DNA from: Astrocystis sublimbata
Taxonomy: Eukaryota > Ascomycota > Sordariomycetes > Xylariales > Xylariaceae
Length of the DNA: 64,000 nt
Reading direction: 5' to 3'
Assembly (NCBI GenBank): GCA_022453515.1
Contig: JAJNNY010000005.1
Location: forward strand, 496,001 to 560,000
Below the pieces are notes generated by a model. It saw nothing but the letters and a program-made list of their open reading frames with translations, was not told the DNA's origin and ran no database searches. Every line of letters starts with the position of its first letter. The first letter of the stretch is position 1. Position numbers and translations under genes: made by a program. Positions 36,151 through 49,045 of this stretch are shown piece after piece.

Positions 36151-37223
36151 GTGGACAAAGCCAATACAGGTGAGTATCTGGTATCAGCAAATCATATGCG
36201 ATGAGCGATCCTGCATGATAATATTTTTTTTGTATTTTCTCATGCATGATGTCAGAATATCCGTCGTGTGAAACGGCGATACGTAGGTTCAATCCCTGCT
36301 GTGTTAATATTTGGATTTTCTGTGATGGGATGGTCAAATGAACTATAGTCAAATGTTACGTCGATTGATCTTCTTCTCTTGGTGACTTTATTGAGGTCAA
36401 CTCAGACCAGCTATCTTGATTAATTGATTCCAAAAACGTGATGCGGGCCATAGCTGCATCTACGGTTCTTCAGTTGGGTTGGGCATGGATCTTAGGGCGC
36501 TGCTGATTGAGAACTCCCCAGAATTTGGGCCTACACCGCTGCGGAAAGAGCAGTGTCAGAAACATTGTCTGCCACGAGAACTGAAATTCCAATTCTTGTA
36601 TTCCAATTTTCAACTTTCAATTTTCAATCTTCAATCTTCTTATGGCTCTTTTGAAGGTTGGCATGAAGTGCTGGAGTTCGGCTTTCTCTTTCCCTTTTCT
36701 TGGTGTACACAGAGTTTCTGAATACTTTTTAGGTGCTGCTGTCTCATTCGCCCTTACTGCTGAGTCCCAGCATCTCGGCGTGCTTGACGTGGGTCAGCGA
36801 TCTTACGTGGTAGTGTTTATGGGGAAGCACATGGGAGGTCGGGAGGTGCACGCCTAGAAGCTAGCTATCGCGCAATGCGAGAGAAACGAAATGAGGGCAA
36901 GCAAGCCAAGACTCGATTCAGTCTACTAGACCCTTGGCAGCATCGGAAATGGCAGGTAGGTGTCCAACACCATAAGGCGTGCACCTTCGAGCACCTTGGC
37001 ATGCAACGAGACGCATGTTTGGTATCTTCTACCCTGCGAACCCCTCCCCGATGCACTGGACCAAACGATCTACTCATGTCCGCACGCGATGGCGAACTGG
37101 CTATATATGTTGGCTTTGTCGCCAGCTTTGGTCGCCTTGGTCACTTTGTCTGACCACCTGCTTCCTCCCCCAGGTACACGGAGTTGGCAACTTGATACGT
37201 GAGGCATCTCTGCGGAATATAAT
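36151..37223. other. Intergenic, about 1.1 kb
   Basis: 3' flank of the conserved protein and promoter of dipeptidyl-peptidase V. Has a CAATTTTC/CAATCTTC-type pyrimidine repeat near 36585-36640. No gene seen. Confidence 0.5.
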
Positions 37224-39699
37224 ATGGCGCTGAAGAAAGCAGCGGCACTTGCCGTTGCTATATTGTTGCCGTTTGCAAACTCTCTCACTGTTGAGTATGT
37301 CATGACCGGGATCTCCTTTGACAATAATCAACGTCGTATACTGATCTTGGTAGGGGAATGCTTGCTGCTCCACGGAGGAGTACTGCTAACGTTAATCCTA
37401 CCGGAGTATGCTGGATTTCTTCTCGCAGTTCGGCGGCACGATACTAATACCGAATTATAGAATTTGGCCTTGTTCTCATCTACCAGTTATAGCTGGGAGA
37501 CCAACAAGTCTTCCACGACTTGGAAGCTCTTGGATGTCTCTAGCGGCAGTGTCAAGGACGCGCCATTTGGTTCTGACGTCTCCGAGGTCGTCTGGATCGG
37601 GAACAGTGATACGGACATATTGTACATCAATGGTACAAATGACGAGATCACTGGTGGTGTGACGCTCTATACTGCCGATATTGGAGCAAAGAAGTTCGCG
37701 CCGTATGTATTGACCTCCTCAACACAAGCCCTGCGATAACTGACATAAGACTGAACAGGACTCTGGTTACATCATTAGACGCCCCTTTCCAGGGCTTGAA
37801 AGCAGTGCAGACGAAATCAGGCGATATTAAATTCGTAGTGAATGCGCTTGCTCGGTGGGAGGATGGGTCGGCCTTTAACCCCGCGCTGGCTGTCACGCCA
37901 TTAACGTCCGGAGCAATATACGATTCGAACTATATTCGTCACTGGGATACCTACATTGCTCCTGAACGATATGCAATCTTTGGTGGCACCTTGAAGCATA
38001 GTAAGCATGGGAGGAAGCAATACACGCTGGCAGGCGATCTTAAAAACCTTCTTTGGGAAATCGACGCCACAGTCACACGTCCTGAAAGCCCCGTGCAGCC
38101 TTTCGGCGACTCCGGAGACTACGATATATCACCTGACGGAACTGTTGCTTTCCTCACAAAAGCCCCGGAGCTTTCGAAAGCGAACTATACAGCTAGCTAC
38201 ATCTACTTGGTCCCACATGATGCTTCCAAAGCGGCTGTCAGAGTTAACGGTCCGAATACTTCAGCCCCCGAGACAGCAAGGGGAGCTAGTGCATCTCCAA
38301 GGTGGTCACCGGATGGCAGAAAACTTGCCTACACCCAACAAGACGGCATTTCTTATGAGTCTGATCGCTATAAGCTGTACGTTGCAGCAGTCAAGGGTCT
38401 CAACTCAAAGGTCTCTCCTCTTGCTCCTAACTGGGATTCGAGTCCGTCGACGTTGCAATGGACACCCAATGGCAAGGACTTATGGGTCGTGTCCGAGCTG
38501 CATGCTTCCACACGGTTGTTCGCTATTCCCCACAACGCCAAAAGTTCGTTTGTGCCAAAGAACTTCACAGGTCCAGACACCAGTTTGGCCGATTTTGCTA
38601 TCTTGCCTGGTGGTCGTGCCCTTGTTTCTGCTTCGGCTAGTTGGACAAGCCGTATCTTTTACACTCAATCTATAGGGAAGAGCAGGAAGGTGTTGTTCAG
38701 TGCTAACGAGGTTGACCCGGAGTTGGCGGGCTTAAAATCAAACTCAGTCTCAAACTTCTGGGTCGAAAATGACGATGGCGATAAGATACAGACTTTCGTA
38801 TTCTACCCGTCTAACTTCGACCCGAAGAAGAAGTACCCTTTAGCATTCATCATGTGAGTCACTTTCGAGTTGCCTGATTTCTACGGCTGTAATCCGCGGC
38901 CCTCTACGCACGCTGCATTCAGTCTTGTCAAAACGAGCCGTCAGCGGAACGTACAAGAAAAATTCGAACTGCGCTGACTCTGTCTGTCCAAAGCCACGGT
39001 GGTCCCCAATCGACCCAAGGTGACTCTTGGAGTACCAGGTGGAATCTTCGTCTATGGGCCGAACAAGGATTCGTTGTAACGTCGACACAGTTCACAGGAT
39101 CGTCCAGCTACGGTCAAGCCTTCACGGACAAGATTCAAAACAACTGGGGAGGTACACCATACACAGACCTGGTCAAAGTTTTCGACCACCTGAAGCACAA
39201 TGTCCCTTATGTGGACACGGACCGAGCAATCGCGGCCGGAGCTAGCTTTGGAGCTTACATGACCAACTGGATACAAGGCCACGATCTGGGCCGCGAGTTC
39301 AAAGCACTTGTCGCCCATGACGGGAAAGTCAACCAACAGGCGGCATATGCGACTGATGAGCTCTGGTTCATTGAGCACGATGCAAACGGCACCATCTGGG
39401 ACAACCGCGAGAACTATGAACTCTGGAACCCCTTGACGCACGCTCGTAACTTTAAGACGCCCGAGTTCATTATCCACAGCGATGGCGACTACCGAGTCGC
39501 CATTAGTGAAGGTCTTCAAACTTTCAACATCCTCCAGCGATTAGGTGTGCCCAGCCGCTTCCTTCACTTTCCCGATGAAACCCACTGGATCACCAATCGT
39601 CAGAACAGCCTACTCTGGCATCGCGGTATCTTCAATTGGATTAGATTCTGGGTCGGGCTGGACGAGGAGCTTATTCAGGACGGCGTGATTCACCAATAA
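37224..39699 (+). CDS. dpp5: Dipeptidyl-peptidase V, secreted S9C serine peptidase
   Basis: Five exons: 37224-37294, 37354-37405, 37461-37702, 37759-38853 and 38994-39699, giving 721 residues, matching known fungal DPP V. The small 52-nt second exon supplies the conserved MLAAPRRSTANVNPTG. Residues 1-20 (MALKKAAALAVAILLPFANS) are the signal peptide. The N-terminal half is a beta-propeller (YDISPDGTVAFLTKAPE, ASPRWSPDGRKLAYTQQD, LQWTPNGKDLWVV). The C-terminal half is the alpha/beta hydrolase, with HGGPQ before the triad Ser571 (GASFGAY), Asp652 (HSDGDYRV) and His684 (PDETHWI). It removes X-Ala/His-Ser/Ser-Tyr-type dipeptides from peptide N-termini outside the cell, feeding nitrogen uptake; homologues are major secreted antigens of dermatophytes and Aspergillus. 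All catalytic residues are intact. Confidence 0.95.
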
Positions 39700-41401
39700 T
39701 GTGTTCTTTGTTCCGAATAGAGACACGCAATCTAGATTGCTTCTAGAAGCATACAATTCTAGGTTATGAATCTCGCCTCAGTAGAACAGAGGTATCTCTT
39801 TGTTGCACGTTGTGTATGTCTATGTCCAACATTGGCCCCTGTCGCAAGTAAAGGCCGGCCATAGTGACAATGTTGGTTTGCAAGGGCTTGGCCACTGATT
39901 TTCACCGACAAACTTATTTCCAAACTCGCCACAATCGAAGGTCGATTGCGGCGATTGGGAGATATCGTAGTCGTTGCATTGGAAGTTCATTCAAAGGGGA
40001 CTCCAACACGTGGGGTTAGGGCCGTTAGGCTGAAAGCCTGAAAGAACCATGGCGCGACCGTGATGCAGTTGGGACTCACCTGCATGGTCTTTTGTTCTCA
40101 TACCCATCCTACAGTGTGACATAATAGCATGCTCAAAGGTATCACTCTGATCCTAGTGTCCTGGCGCGTGGCCTTATGTACCTCAAGTTCAGTGAGCTGC
40201 AATAGCAATGGTCGAGTCAGAAAGTGTGAATAATATATCTGTTTGGTCCTTTTATCAATCAGCCATCCCAGGGTTGCAGCTAAGCGAACACGCTTATCTC
40301 AACCCTGTCGAAGGCGTTCTTGGCGCTATCATGGCCTCCCAGCTCGTAAAGCATCAATAATGGATATATCTAAATCTACATTTACATATCAATTCTTTCG
40401 TGCTGTGATGCAATCAAATTGACCCAGTCTAAGTCGTAGCTGGGTGTTTTTAAAAAGCATCATCCCTGCTACTCGACCACTGACATGCGCTGGGATGAAA
40501 TCGGAGACTTTCAGACGACGTCTTCGCAAATGATTCCAACCTCTTTATGCTATCAGTTTTTGCAAATCGACAAGGCGAATGTGCCAATACTTCTGAGATA
40601 CCCAAATTCCTTTTCATGTGACAAGTAATAGTCTTACATGCTGATACTACATACTCGTCGACTTTTGCAAACGAGCATGACGCGCTAAGATCAACAACGC
40701 ATACCTACTTAAGTACTAAGTACTTATGTATTAGCATGTTTCCTTGCCAACTGCCAAATTGTTAAAAAGCAATCGACTTCCACAAACCGCATAGAGTATC
40801 ATCCGGCGAACATTTACAGTTCCCAATGCGCAACGACACTGAAGAGACGATGGATGGCGCAAATGTGACCTGTGCTCCGAGACAGCCAATTAGCCACCAG
40901 TGTAACCCAGATCTGTACTGCCAGGTGACAGCTCAGTAGCAGATCATAACGGGATGACCATTCCGATACAAATATTGATCGTGACAACCGAGCAAAGCTG
41001 CACAAGTGGTCCCGAGCGTGCCGTGGCTGCAGGACGAGATAAGAGATGCAGCCAATCACTTGAAGCTCAAAGCCGCTTCCTGCTCGTGTCTCAGCCATTC
41101 AAATTCACTGAGATTGAGGGAGCATCTGCAGCTTCATGTTGTACAGTACCAAGACATAAGCCACGCTGTCCGGAGTCGCAGAGGTGGCGTTGGAAGTCTT
41201 TGTGCGGCTGGGCAACGTCAAGCGCCAGCTTTGAGGGGAAATGGCTGGGTGTGTTCGCCTAATTATTTCGGGTGCTGTTGGGCTCATTGATGTTCTCTCA
41301 TTCCGGAATTACGTACAAAATACCTCCTCTTACCGGCCGTGATTCCTTGATACCTCCGGTACACGCCGTGCGCTCGGCGCATCAACCACAGATAAGTCGC
41401 C
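39700..41401. other. Intergenic, 1.7 kb
   Basis: 3' flank of dipeptidyl-peptidase V and promoter of the GTPase-RING-patatin gene. Contains a near-palindromic ACTTAAGTACTAAGTACTTA stretch around 40708-40730. No gene seen. Confidence 0.5.
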
Positions 41402-44400
41402 ATGGCGAGCGAGCTCCCAATCCTGCCACAGTCACTTCCCTGCCAAATATGTGCGTCAGTAGCCGAGCGGACATTTACCTGCATTCAATGCAATAATCTC
41501 GCCTTTTGCGATGGTTGTTGGTCTAAATGGGTTTTGCACTATCCGGGTGCAGTGGGAATGTAAGGAGCGCGTGAAATATTGCAGTTACGAGGTCAGGACA
41601 TTCTGTTCTACCTCAGCTCAGTTCAGTCGAGGCAACTTTACTAACCATTGTCCTTGCGTTATAGAAATGGCAAGCCACACGAGAAAGCCGATCCTGTAGT
41701 TGTCGACCGACTCCGTCAGATTCTAGAGCCAACCCGCTCAGAGGAAGAACATGAAGCAGAGTTGCTTGAAGACCAAGAAACAACGACCTGGTTTGGTTAC
41801 GGTCGTGATGCAGCCTCGAATACTCCTCATCTCTATGACTATGGACGTTTTTCTGCTATCCTTTCAGAAACTCATAGGGAAGAAGCGGGCGAGAGGCATC
41901 CTCAATTAGCATCATTTATAGGCGAAACAGGTAAGCACGATATTGCTAATGCAAGCAGCCACTGGCAGGTGGACTTTCGACAACATAATATACTGACAGA
42001 TTGACACAAGGGGCTGGGAAGAGCACACTGATCAAGCTTCTCATCGATCGCCAAGATACAACATCTCTGCAGGGATCCAAATATTACTCCCCGGTAACAT
42101 CTTCCAACCAAGATCGAATCTCGACCACAGGTGACGTGCACCTTTATGCGGATCCATCGACGTTATACGCAACCAATCCTCTTCTTTTTGTTGACTGCGA
42201 AGGCCTTAGCGGCGGCGAGGCCGCGCCCAAACAGCTCAGACAGGCACAGGACTCGCCATCGTCGTATTCGGCCGCCAATTACCAAAGAAGATATGCTGTC
42301 CCGAGGAAGATCGAATGGGCGCAGACCGCTCAGACTCAAAGGCGAGAGTTTGCTGTTAGTCAACTATACCCACGTATCCTGTACACGTTTTCCGACTGTG
42401 TGATATTTGTGTTGCGGAATCCGCGATCTTTTGAATCAACTGTGTTGAACTGGCTGATCACATGGGGCGCTGCATCGATAGACAAGTCAATCAACCAGCC
42501 AGTTCTTCCGCACGCCATCGTCGTGTTGAATGCAACCGACGTCGGCGTAGATGAGAAGGAATGGGATGTTTCTAAAGCAACCCACATGCTTTTGTCTGAT
42601 ATCAGCGATGCCATAAGAAGAGAGCCTATGTTACAGAAGTACGCTCAGATCTGGCGCCAGCGTGGAAGGCGCCTCAGCACCACTAAGGAGCTTTTGGAGT
42701 GTTATTATGCTTCTATCAGCGTCGTTAGAGTACCCTACAAGGGGGCGTACAGTAAGTCACCACCACTCTAAGAAGAACCTTACAGCACACGCAGCGCACT
42801 CATCACCTGTCATGGCCACATTTGACTCGTGAAAGACTTTACGGGGTCTCGCGGGTAGTTTCATATCTTACGATAGACAAAATTACTGATCCACTTGCCT
42901 TAGTGCTCATGAACGAGCAGGTCGACAAACTCTCTGATCTGATCAAGGACCGGTGCGCCGCGGCAATGTCAAAGAAGAAGCAGGTACGCATGCTAGCTAA
43001 TACAGAGAAACTCCAATTCTATCTTCAAGCGGCGTTCGACCACTTCACCCTAGATCTTAATGCGCCATTCGACTTTGTCAAGGAGATGCTACGGCACAGT
43101 CCTGTCTCCCGAAACTTCGAAGGAAACATCCTCAACCTTGCATTACTGATCAAGAAGAACGCTCGTCAACCGGCAGTACGTCACAATGCTGAACAAATAT
43201 TCCGAGGCATCGGGCCCATGATAGCATCATGCGTAATGCTCGACGCTGTGCGGCAGAAGCTTCCAGGTAAATTAAATTATGTGAATTGTCCATTCACTTG
43301 CTTTACTAAAAAATATTCATAATAGGAACCGTCAGTCGGCTTCTGGATGATCGATACGCGGCATCGTGTATGGGGGCGCTTCAGGCATTCGCAGGCCTAT
43401 ACTGGCCTTGCAGTTACCACAATGCTTCACTTGGCGAGCTCGGGAAATGCTGCAATGTGAAACTGGGACACAACCCCAAAGGTCACCAAAACAAAAATGG
43501 CAAGATCATCGGCCATGGTGAATATCAGTCTAGCTTCAACGTCACAAACTTCCAATCCGTGTGGGAACAAATGATAAGAGCAAGCCTTGTTCAAGTCCAA
43601 TCTTCCAGTTTAAGGCTCGCCCAGGAGTTTCCAGACAGGACCGAGCTCGAGATTGCTGCTTTACTACATCAAGAGCGCTTGAATGAGCTATATTCCAATA
43701 ATCTAGGTTCCCCTTCGAGTTTTGTCAGTTACTCATCCTGTCTCTGCTGTCTAAGGGAGCTTCCGGAGTGTGCCCTACCCTGTGGCCATGTTCTTGTGAG
43801 TAGCTTTCGCGGATTCCCCCTGATTTTGTGAATCTTGAAGACGGAGCCTTTTGGCGTCTCAGTCTGACCATCCACGCCACTCGCGTGTATTGTTGAGTTG
43901 CTCTAGATATTAATAGCTAATTAACTCCGAATCTCCAGTGTCTACCTTGCGTAGAAATATATGGCTACAGAACTTCCAGAACGACTATTGAGATCCATCG
44001 TTGTCCTTTACACGTACGTGATGTGATAGCGACTCCTCCCTGGGTCATCGTAACGAAGCCACGATACGCCGGTGTCCGAACACTTTGTCTCGACGGGTAA
44101 GCGTTCGTATACGTCATTTGTAAGTAAGATTTACTGATAAGCGATGGTAGTGGTGGCATCCGCGGAATCATACAGCTTCACGTTCTACGAGAGATCGAAA
44201 AGATCCTGGGGTCTGACCTCCCAGTCCAACTATTCTTTGACTTGATTGTCGGAGCGGAGTAAGTCAAAATAGTCGGCCACAACACAATCCACTAACGCAG
44301 ATATCAGTTTCGGCGGCGTTGTGGCTATTGCGCTCGGAGTCAAGCGATGGTCTGTCAGCTCCGCGATAGAAAAATTCAAGGACCTCTGCCGTGAGGCGTA

Positions 44401-46697
44401 CATTGGCCGCGGCATCTCTAATTTGCCTCTTTCTGGCGCCTTGTCGGTCTTCTATCATAAGAGTTTATACAAGCAGCAGCCCCTCGAAGGCGCTCTGCGT
44501 CGATATTTCTCCGAGCAGCCCCTTTTCGGTGCGACCTCTTACGCATCTCGATTGGCAGCCTCGACGAAAGTAGCTGTGACCGCCTCATTGGCAGCAGGTG
44601 GTCAAGATGCTGTTTTCGCCAACTATAATCGCCCGGATATTGAGAAAAGTTCGTTAATGAGATGTCCACTTCTCTTGATCTCCGCTAACAAGTGATATTG
44701 CCCCAGTCGGCACGCCTTATCATTTCTCTCGGTCAGATGCACCTGAAAAGGAGGTCCGCATGTGGGAAGCGTGAGTGTGCCAATCCCCATCCCTCTGCGT
44801 GCTGATTTGATTCCGTGGTCGAAAACGTGGGTTTTGCAACTTGCTGGTAGTATTCCGACATGCATACTTCCCATCAAACGAGTATGTACTGATCATACAA
44901 ATGTTGATTGATGCATCGGTCCACGTATACTGTCCCTCCTGTCTGGTCATTTGCAAGCCTATTGTTTTGGTCACGGAGTTTAATCAGCACCGAAAGTCAT
45001 TCATAGAAAGAAAGTATCCTAACCCCAGTTTCTAAAGAGCTCGAGCTACGACAGCCACGGCTCCTCTATTCTCACCATTCAGGAAAGTTGAGACAGACCT
45101 CGAATATGTGAATACCGGAATGTGCCCTATCATGATTGCGCACCATGAAGCTCAATCTATCTGGAGAGACACTGTTGGTCGACCACCTGATCTCTTTCTC
45201 TCCATCGGTACCGGTAGGAACATTGGAGACCGGTCAGAAGGGGACGTCAACAGTCCAGCGTCGCCAACATCGCTGCACACCGGCACCGACGACTCAGCTA
45301 GCATGAACAACTTCCCTAGTGCCGTGATTCGGCAAGGTCGTGGCGGTATGGGCAATTACAAGCGCCAAAACCCACCGGAATCGGCGACGCCAGACTACCT
45401 TGACTACAGAAGTACAGCTAGGAAATACATCGTCCGTAACCCGCAAACACCGTTACTATTAACTTTCAACAACCCCGTGTCGGGCCATACGGATCGCTTG
45501 AATAGCCAGCGTTTAAATGAGAAAGTTTGGAACAACTTCTTATCTGCACAAGCCTCGCGGAAGCCCTTCGTCCGCCAGCGATACCGACGCATATGCCCTG
45601 AGCTATTCTCAAAGCTACCCAAAACGGATGATGTATCCAAGATTGATGACATAGAAAGAGAAGCACAGGAGGTTCTGCGGCAAAACAATTCAGAATTGGT
45701 TGAGATTGCACATCGACTCATAGCAAGCACATTCTTCTTCGAGAAAGATATGACGAGTGTAAAACAGAAGGCTTCAGGATTCACATGTACAGGTAATCAT
45801 AATACGTTTTCCATACACCATCTACTTGGGACAGCTTTAGAACAGTATGGCATGGCGCTAACAGATTTACAGGGTCAATATTCTGCAAATTTCGCCCATT
45901 CTCGGCTGAAATCAAGTCTCTTGCCTGGTTCCTCATTTCTCTCCTTGACGGTGACTTTGAGCCGTACTTTCTCCTGGAGGAAGAGTTTGAGGATGATGCA
46001 GTTGTAAGCTCACTGCCGAATCTTTGCTTTCCGCTGCATGTAGTCATTGATTATGCATATGACCATCTAAACTACTTATTTTCCCTGCATGCTTGGGTCT
46101 GATTTGGGAATATTCTGACGTCGACTGACATGCTATTGATAGCGCCCACCCCGCCAGGTAGTGCTTACGAACTCAGTACTGCAGGATATGCACCAGCAAG
46201 GCAACTTTCAGCTCTACCAACTCCGCATCAGGGCAGCGCATGAAAATTCGAAAATCAAATTGTCTCTTTGCCTGCAGAGCATTCCATATCGAAGCGGTGT
46301 ACATGTCTTACCCATCAGTGGCTTTCCGAGGCGCTTAATGTCTGAGGATGGCAGTGGCGTGCATCAGGCGGGTAAGTGGCTTTCCGCTAGCAGTTCCCCT
46401 TTTCTCACCAGATCCCACTAGAAAGTTGTTTGGCGGAAGGGGGTTCGATTTTTCGATTCGAACGCGCATGCTGACGATGACCTAGTCATATCTATGAACA
46501 ACCAATCCAAAATCCAGCGGCATCCAAGTGGCAATACCGCCGATGCTACTGACAGCACCACCCCTACTTCTTCATCCTTCTCCTTCTCGCCGTCAGTCCG
46601 CGAGACGCCAATTAGTCCACCATACAGTCAAGCTTCGTTTAAAAACTCATTCTTGCCATACAACGACGATGAAGATCCGGCTGAGCTTGAGGGCTAA
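41402..46697 (+). CDS. Multidomain protein: Cys-rich finger, GBP-like GTPase, RING-like finger, patatin (phospholipase-like)
   Basis: Thirteen exons, 1331 residues, all phases consistent: 41402-41559, 41665-41930, 42011-42751, 42904-43266, 43326-43795, 43939-44096, 44151-44258, 44308-44648, 44707-44770, 45038-45792, 45873-46003, 46143-46371 and 46486-46697. Domains in order: an N-terminal Cys-rich finger (CQICASVAERTFTC, CNNLAFCDGCW); a G domain with P-loop GETGAGKST (139-147), G3 DCEGL (from Asp203) and G4-like LNATD (Asp318), closest in pattern to guanylate-binding/atlastin GTPases; a helical part; a RING-like finger (C648-x2-C651, C662-x-H664, C667-x2-C670); and a patatin domain opening with LCLDGGGIRG (718-724 region). 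The two catalytic positions are changed: the best splice gives GADFGG (Asp755) where GxSxG is expected, and YVNTG (Asn915) replaces the DGG/DGA Asp. A Ser/Pro-rich tail ends the protein. Likely an immune- or membrane-related regulator; function is inference. Confidence 0.82.
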
Positions 46698-46929
46698 GAC
46701 TTTATCGTCCGTGAGACTTGTGTACATTAATCCCACCAATAAACGGCGATGGCTACTTTGGTATTTCGATATTTCAACTTAGAGGTGATACATAATTATA
46801 TGGAAGTAGTTCTAACACTATTTCCTCTTCTATTTATTTCAACAACAGCGCTTCCCAGATGAAATGAGATTGAGATGAAAAGAAAGTCACTAAAAAAACT
46901 CATTCTACCCGCCCATCTCAGCTGCTCAT

Positions 46930-49045
46930 TCAAGCGGCATTGTCGTTCGTTCCCTCATTGGAGACTTTCTCAACCGGCCCATCCCTACTAGAGTCATAGG
47001 AAATCCTGTTTTGACTCATCCATTCTTCAGTTACACTCTGATAGTCCTCTGGTCCATAAGCTTCAGTCATCTCTTTCAACCACCCCTTCTTGCGATGCGT
47101 CTTCAGCCCAAGGTCATGCTGTAGGAGGTCGAAGTATGGTACGGCATCGAAGATGAAGTTCGGGTTCTTGTGGCCCCAATCAGTGGGATAGCGCCACTTT
47201 CCCCAACGGTTCAGTAACACCGTCTCATACTGAAGCTTCCTCAGCGCAACCTCGTTGTCAACTGCAGCGGCGGGATTGATGGCAAGCTTGCCTTGGAAAT
47301 AGGCACTGATCCATAGACCGCTGAGGTGCGCTGTGATGGCGTTGCTGAAGTTGGAGACCATGCCCGTGAAGGCGATGTCGCGATGTCGCAGGAAACGAGG
47401 CGATGGCGGCACGAGGAAGTGGTATAGCATGTATGGCGTCAGAGGTGCGCAGGGTGTCACCTTATCCTCAGATGAGATACCCTTCTGTTCCGTTAGGGGC
47501 TTATAGTCCTTGTTCCAGACAGGTTGATGGCTTAACCGTGGAAAACGGGTTTGTATCTCCTCATCGGCACGCTTCATCAGATCCTGTTGATTTGCAAGAT
47601 CCTCATCTGATGTGTCATTCGTTAATTCGTGGGGGATACCGAGCTCCTTCTCGATTACTTCTGGGAGCAGCTTGATCGGTGGCACGTGCTTCCAGCCAGT
47701 ATTCACGAGGAATACGTCAGATTCGAACTCTGTGCCGTCCGCCAGGTGTACCTTACCAGGACTCAAATGATCGATTTCGCCCACGTGTATATCGATCATG
47801 TCGCTCTTTACGAGTTCCATTATATCTTGGTCATAGTTGAGAATACTAAAGCTTGACCCAGTGAACATAGCTTCAGTCCAAGGCTTCAATTTTGCCGTAT
47901 CTGGGTGTGAGTCATATTTGTTCAATGTTATAACATCGTTGCCTAGGACCTTCCAGAAATTGTCCACTAGCAGGCGTCCTAACGCCGTGCCGTGATAAAA
48001 GTTTCTGATCTTGGAATAGCCATCGGCATCTCCCCAGATGCAAGGACTGAACCAAGTCAATATCCGCTTGTCTGGAATGGATGTTAGAGCAGTTCGCCTA
48101 TGTAGACTGATGGATAACACGTACTTGCAAGCTTCTCGATCCATTTTTTCAAAGGCGTGACATGAGTGGGAGCAATCCAGCATGGACCGTGGCCACTCGC
48201 TTGGTCCTCAAAGTTAGCCGATGCAATCTTGACGGGAGATATCAATATATCGGGTGTGACCTACATCGGATAACCCAGTTGACTTTTACGCCAGCGGTGG
48301 CATATGCATACGCAGCGTCCCAAGCAAACTTGGTTGCACCGAAGATAGTAACTGCTTTCGCCGTCTTCAAAGTGTCACTATTCTGCCGGAAATTCTTGCC
48401 ATGGAATACTCGGCCGCCAAAGATCTCTTGGCCATCGAAATGGGGTATGAAAGCCTCCGAGGTCAATCCCGTAGCAAGGATGAGCCGTCTTGCGAAGACC
48501 TTCTTTGTAGCGCTTGGGTGCAATGTGGCAATCGTCAAAACCCACCCCCCGTTGTCAGTATCTTGGTGCTCCGCAGTCAAGACTTTGGTGTTGAGATGAA
48601 TGAAATCGCTAATGCCGCTTTGCTTGGCGTAAGCTTTGAGATACGTGTTGATGGCTTCCCCGGACATGTGCTGCCCAGGCTTGACGTCGAATCTATCACT
48701 GCTAAAAGGAAAGCCGGGATACTCGTACGTCCCCAACAGATTGTTGCTCTTGAGCCCAGGGTACAATCGCTCGTCGGCCCATGTACCACCCAAAGATGAT
48801 TGACTGTCAAAGACAGCCAGTGAGCAGCGTGGCTGTGTGACATGGAACTGGCTGGCAGCGGCCAGACCGTACCATCCTATACATCCAAATATTTAGCTGG
48901 TCGCCTTTGACAATTGAGGTTGGCCGTCTTTCGTGCCTAGTATCTATATCACATAGCACATATGGGAGGCCGAGAGCTCAAACAAGAACATGACGCGGGT
49001 ATCTGACTTACCAGCACCGACAACCACGCAATCCAGGTCCTCCAT
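46930..49045 (-). CDS. FAD-dependent monooxygenase (flavin-containing monooxygenase type)
   Basis: Four exons (minus): 49045-49012, 48876-48265, 48199-48125 and 48071-46930, giving 620 residues with agreeing phases. The first exon is only 34 nt and carries the dinucleotide-binding start CVVVGAG, completed across the intron as GAGWYGLAAA. Other marks: GGTWADERLYPGLKSNNLLGTYEYP (FMO-type substrate/FAD region), RRLILATGLTSEAFIP, a second Rossmann motif FGATKFAWDAAYAYATAG (NADPH side), GPCWIAPTHVTPLKKWIEKL and LVNTGWKHVPP. It should oxygenate a small organic substrate using NADPH and O2. Relatives occur in fungal secondary metabolism and detoxification, but no biosynthetic backbone gene is nearby, so a catabolic or detoxifying role is as likely. 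Convergent with the patatin gene, only 232 bp apart. Confidence 0.88.

Noticed and set aside
46372..46488. Alternative patatin ending through acceptor CACCAG near 46411, giving a short FGGRG tail
   Set aside because: Possible splice, but it ends after a short non-conserved tail; the later acceptor with CTGAC branch gives the longer Ser/Pro tail.
46494..46697. Separate small gene starting at MNNQSKIQ
   Set aside because: It joins in phase (G|TC) to the patatin gene through a GTAAGT..CTAG intron at 46372-46485, so it is better read as that gene's last exon.
31279..49045. Secondary-metabolite cluster (MFS transporter, monooxygenase, peptidase)
   Set aside because: No polyketide, peptide or terpene synthase and no pathway regulator in the interval; housekeeping genes are interspersed.
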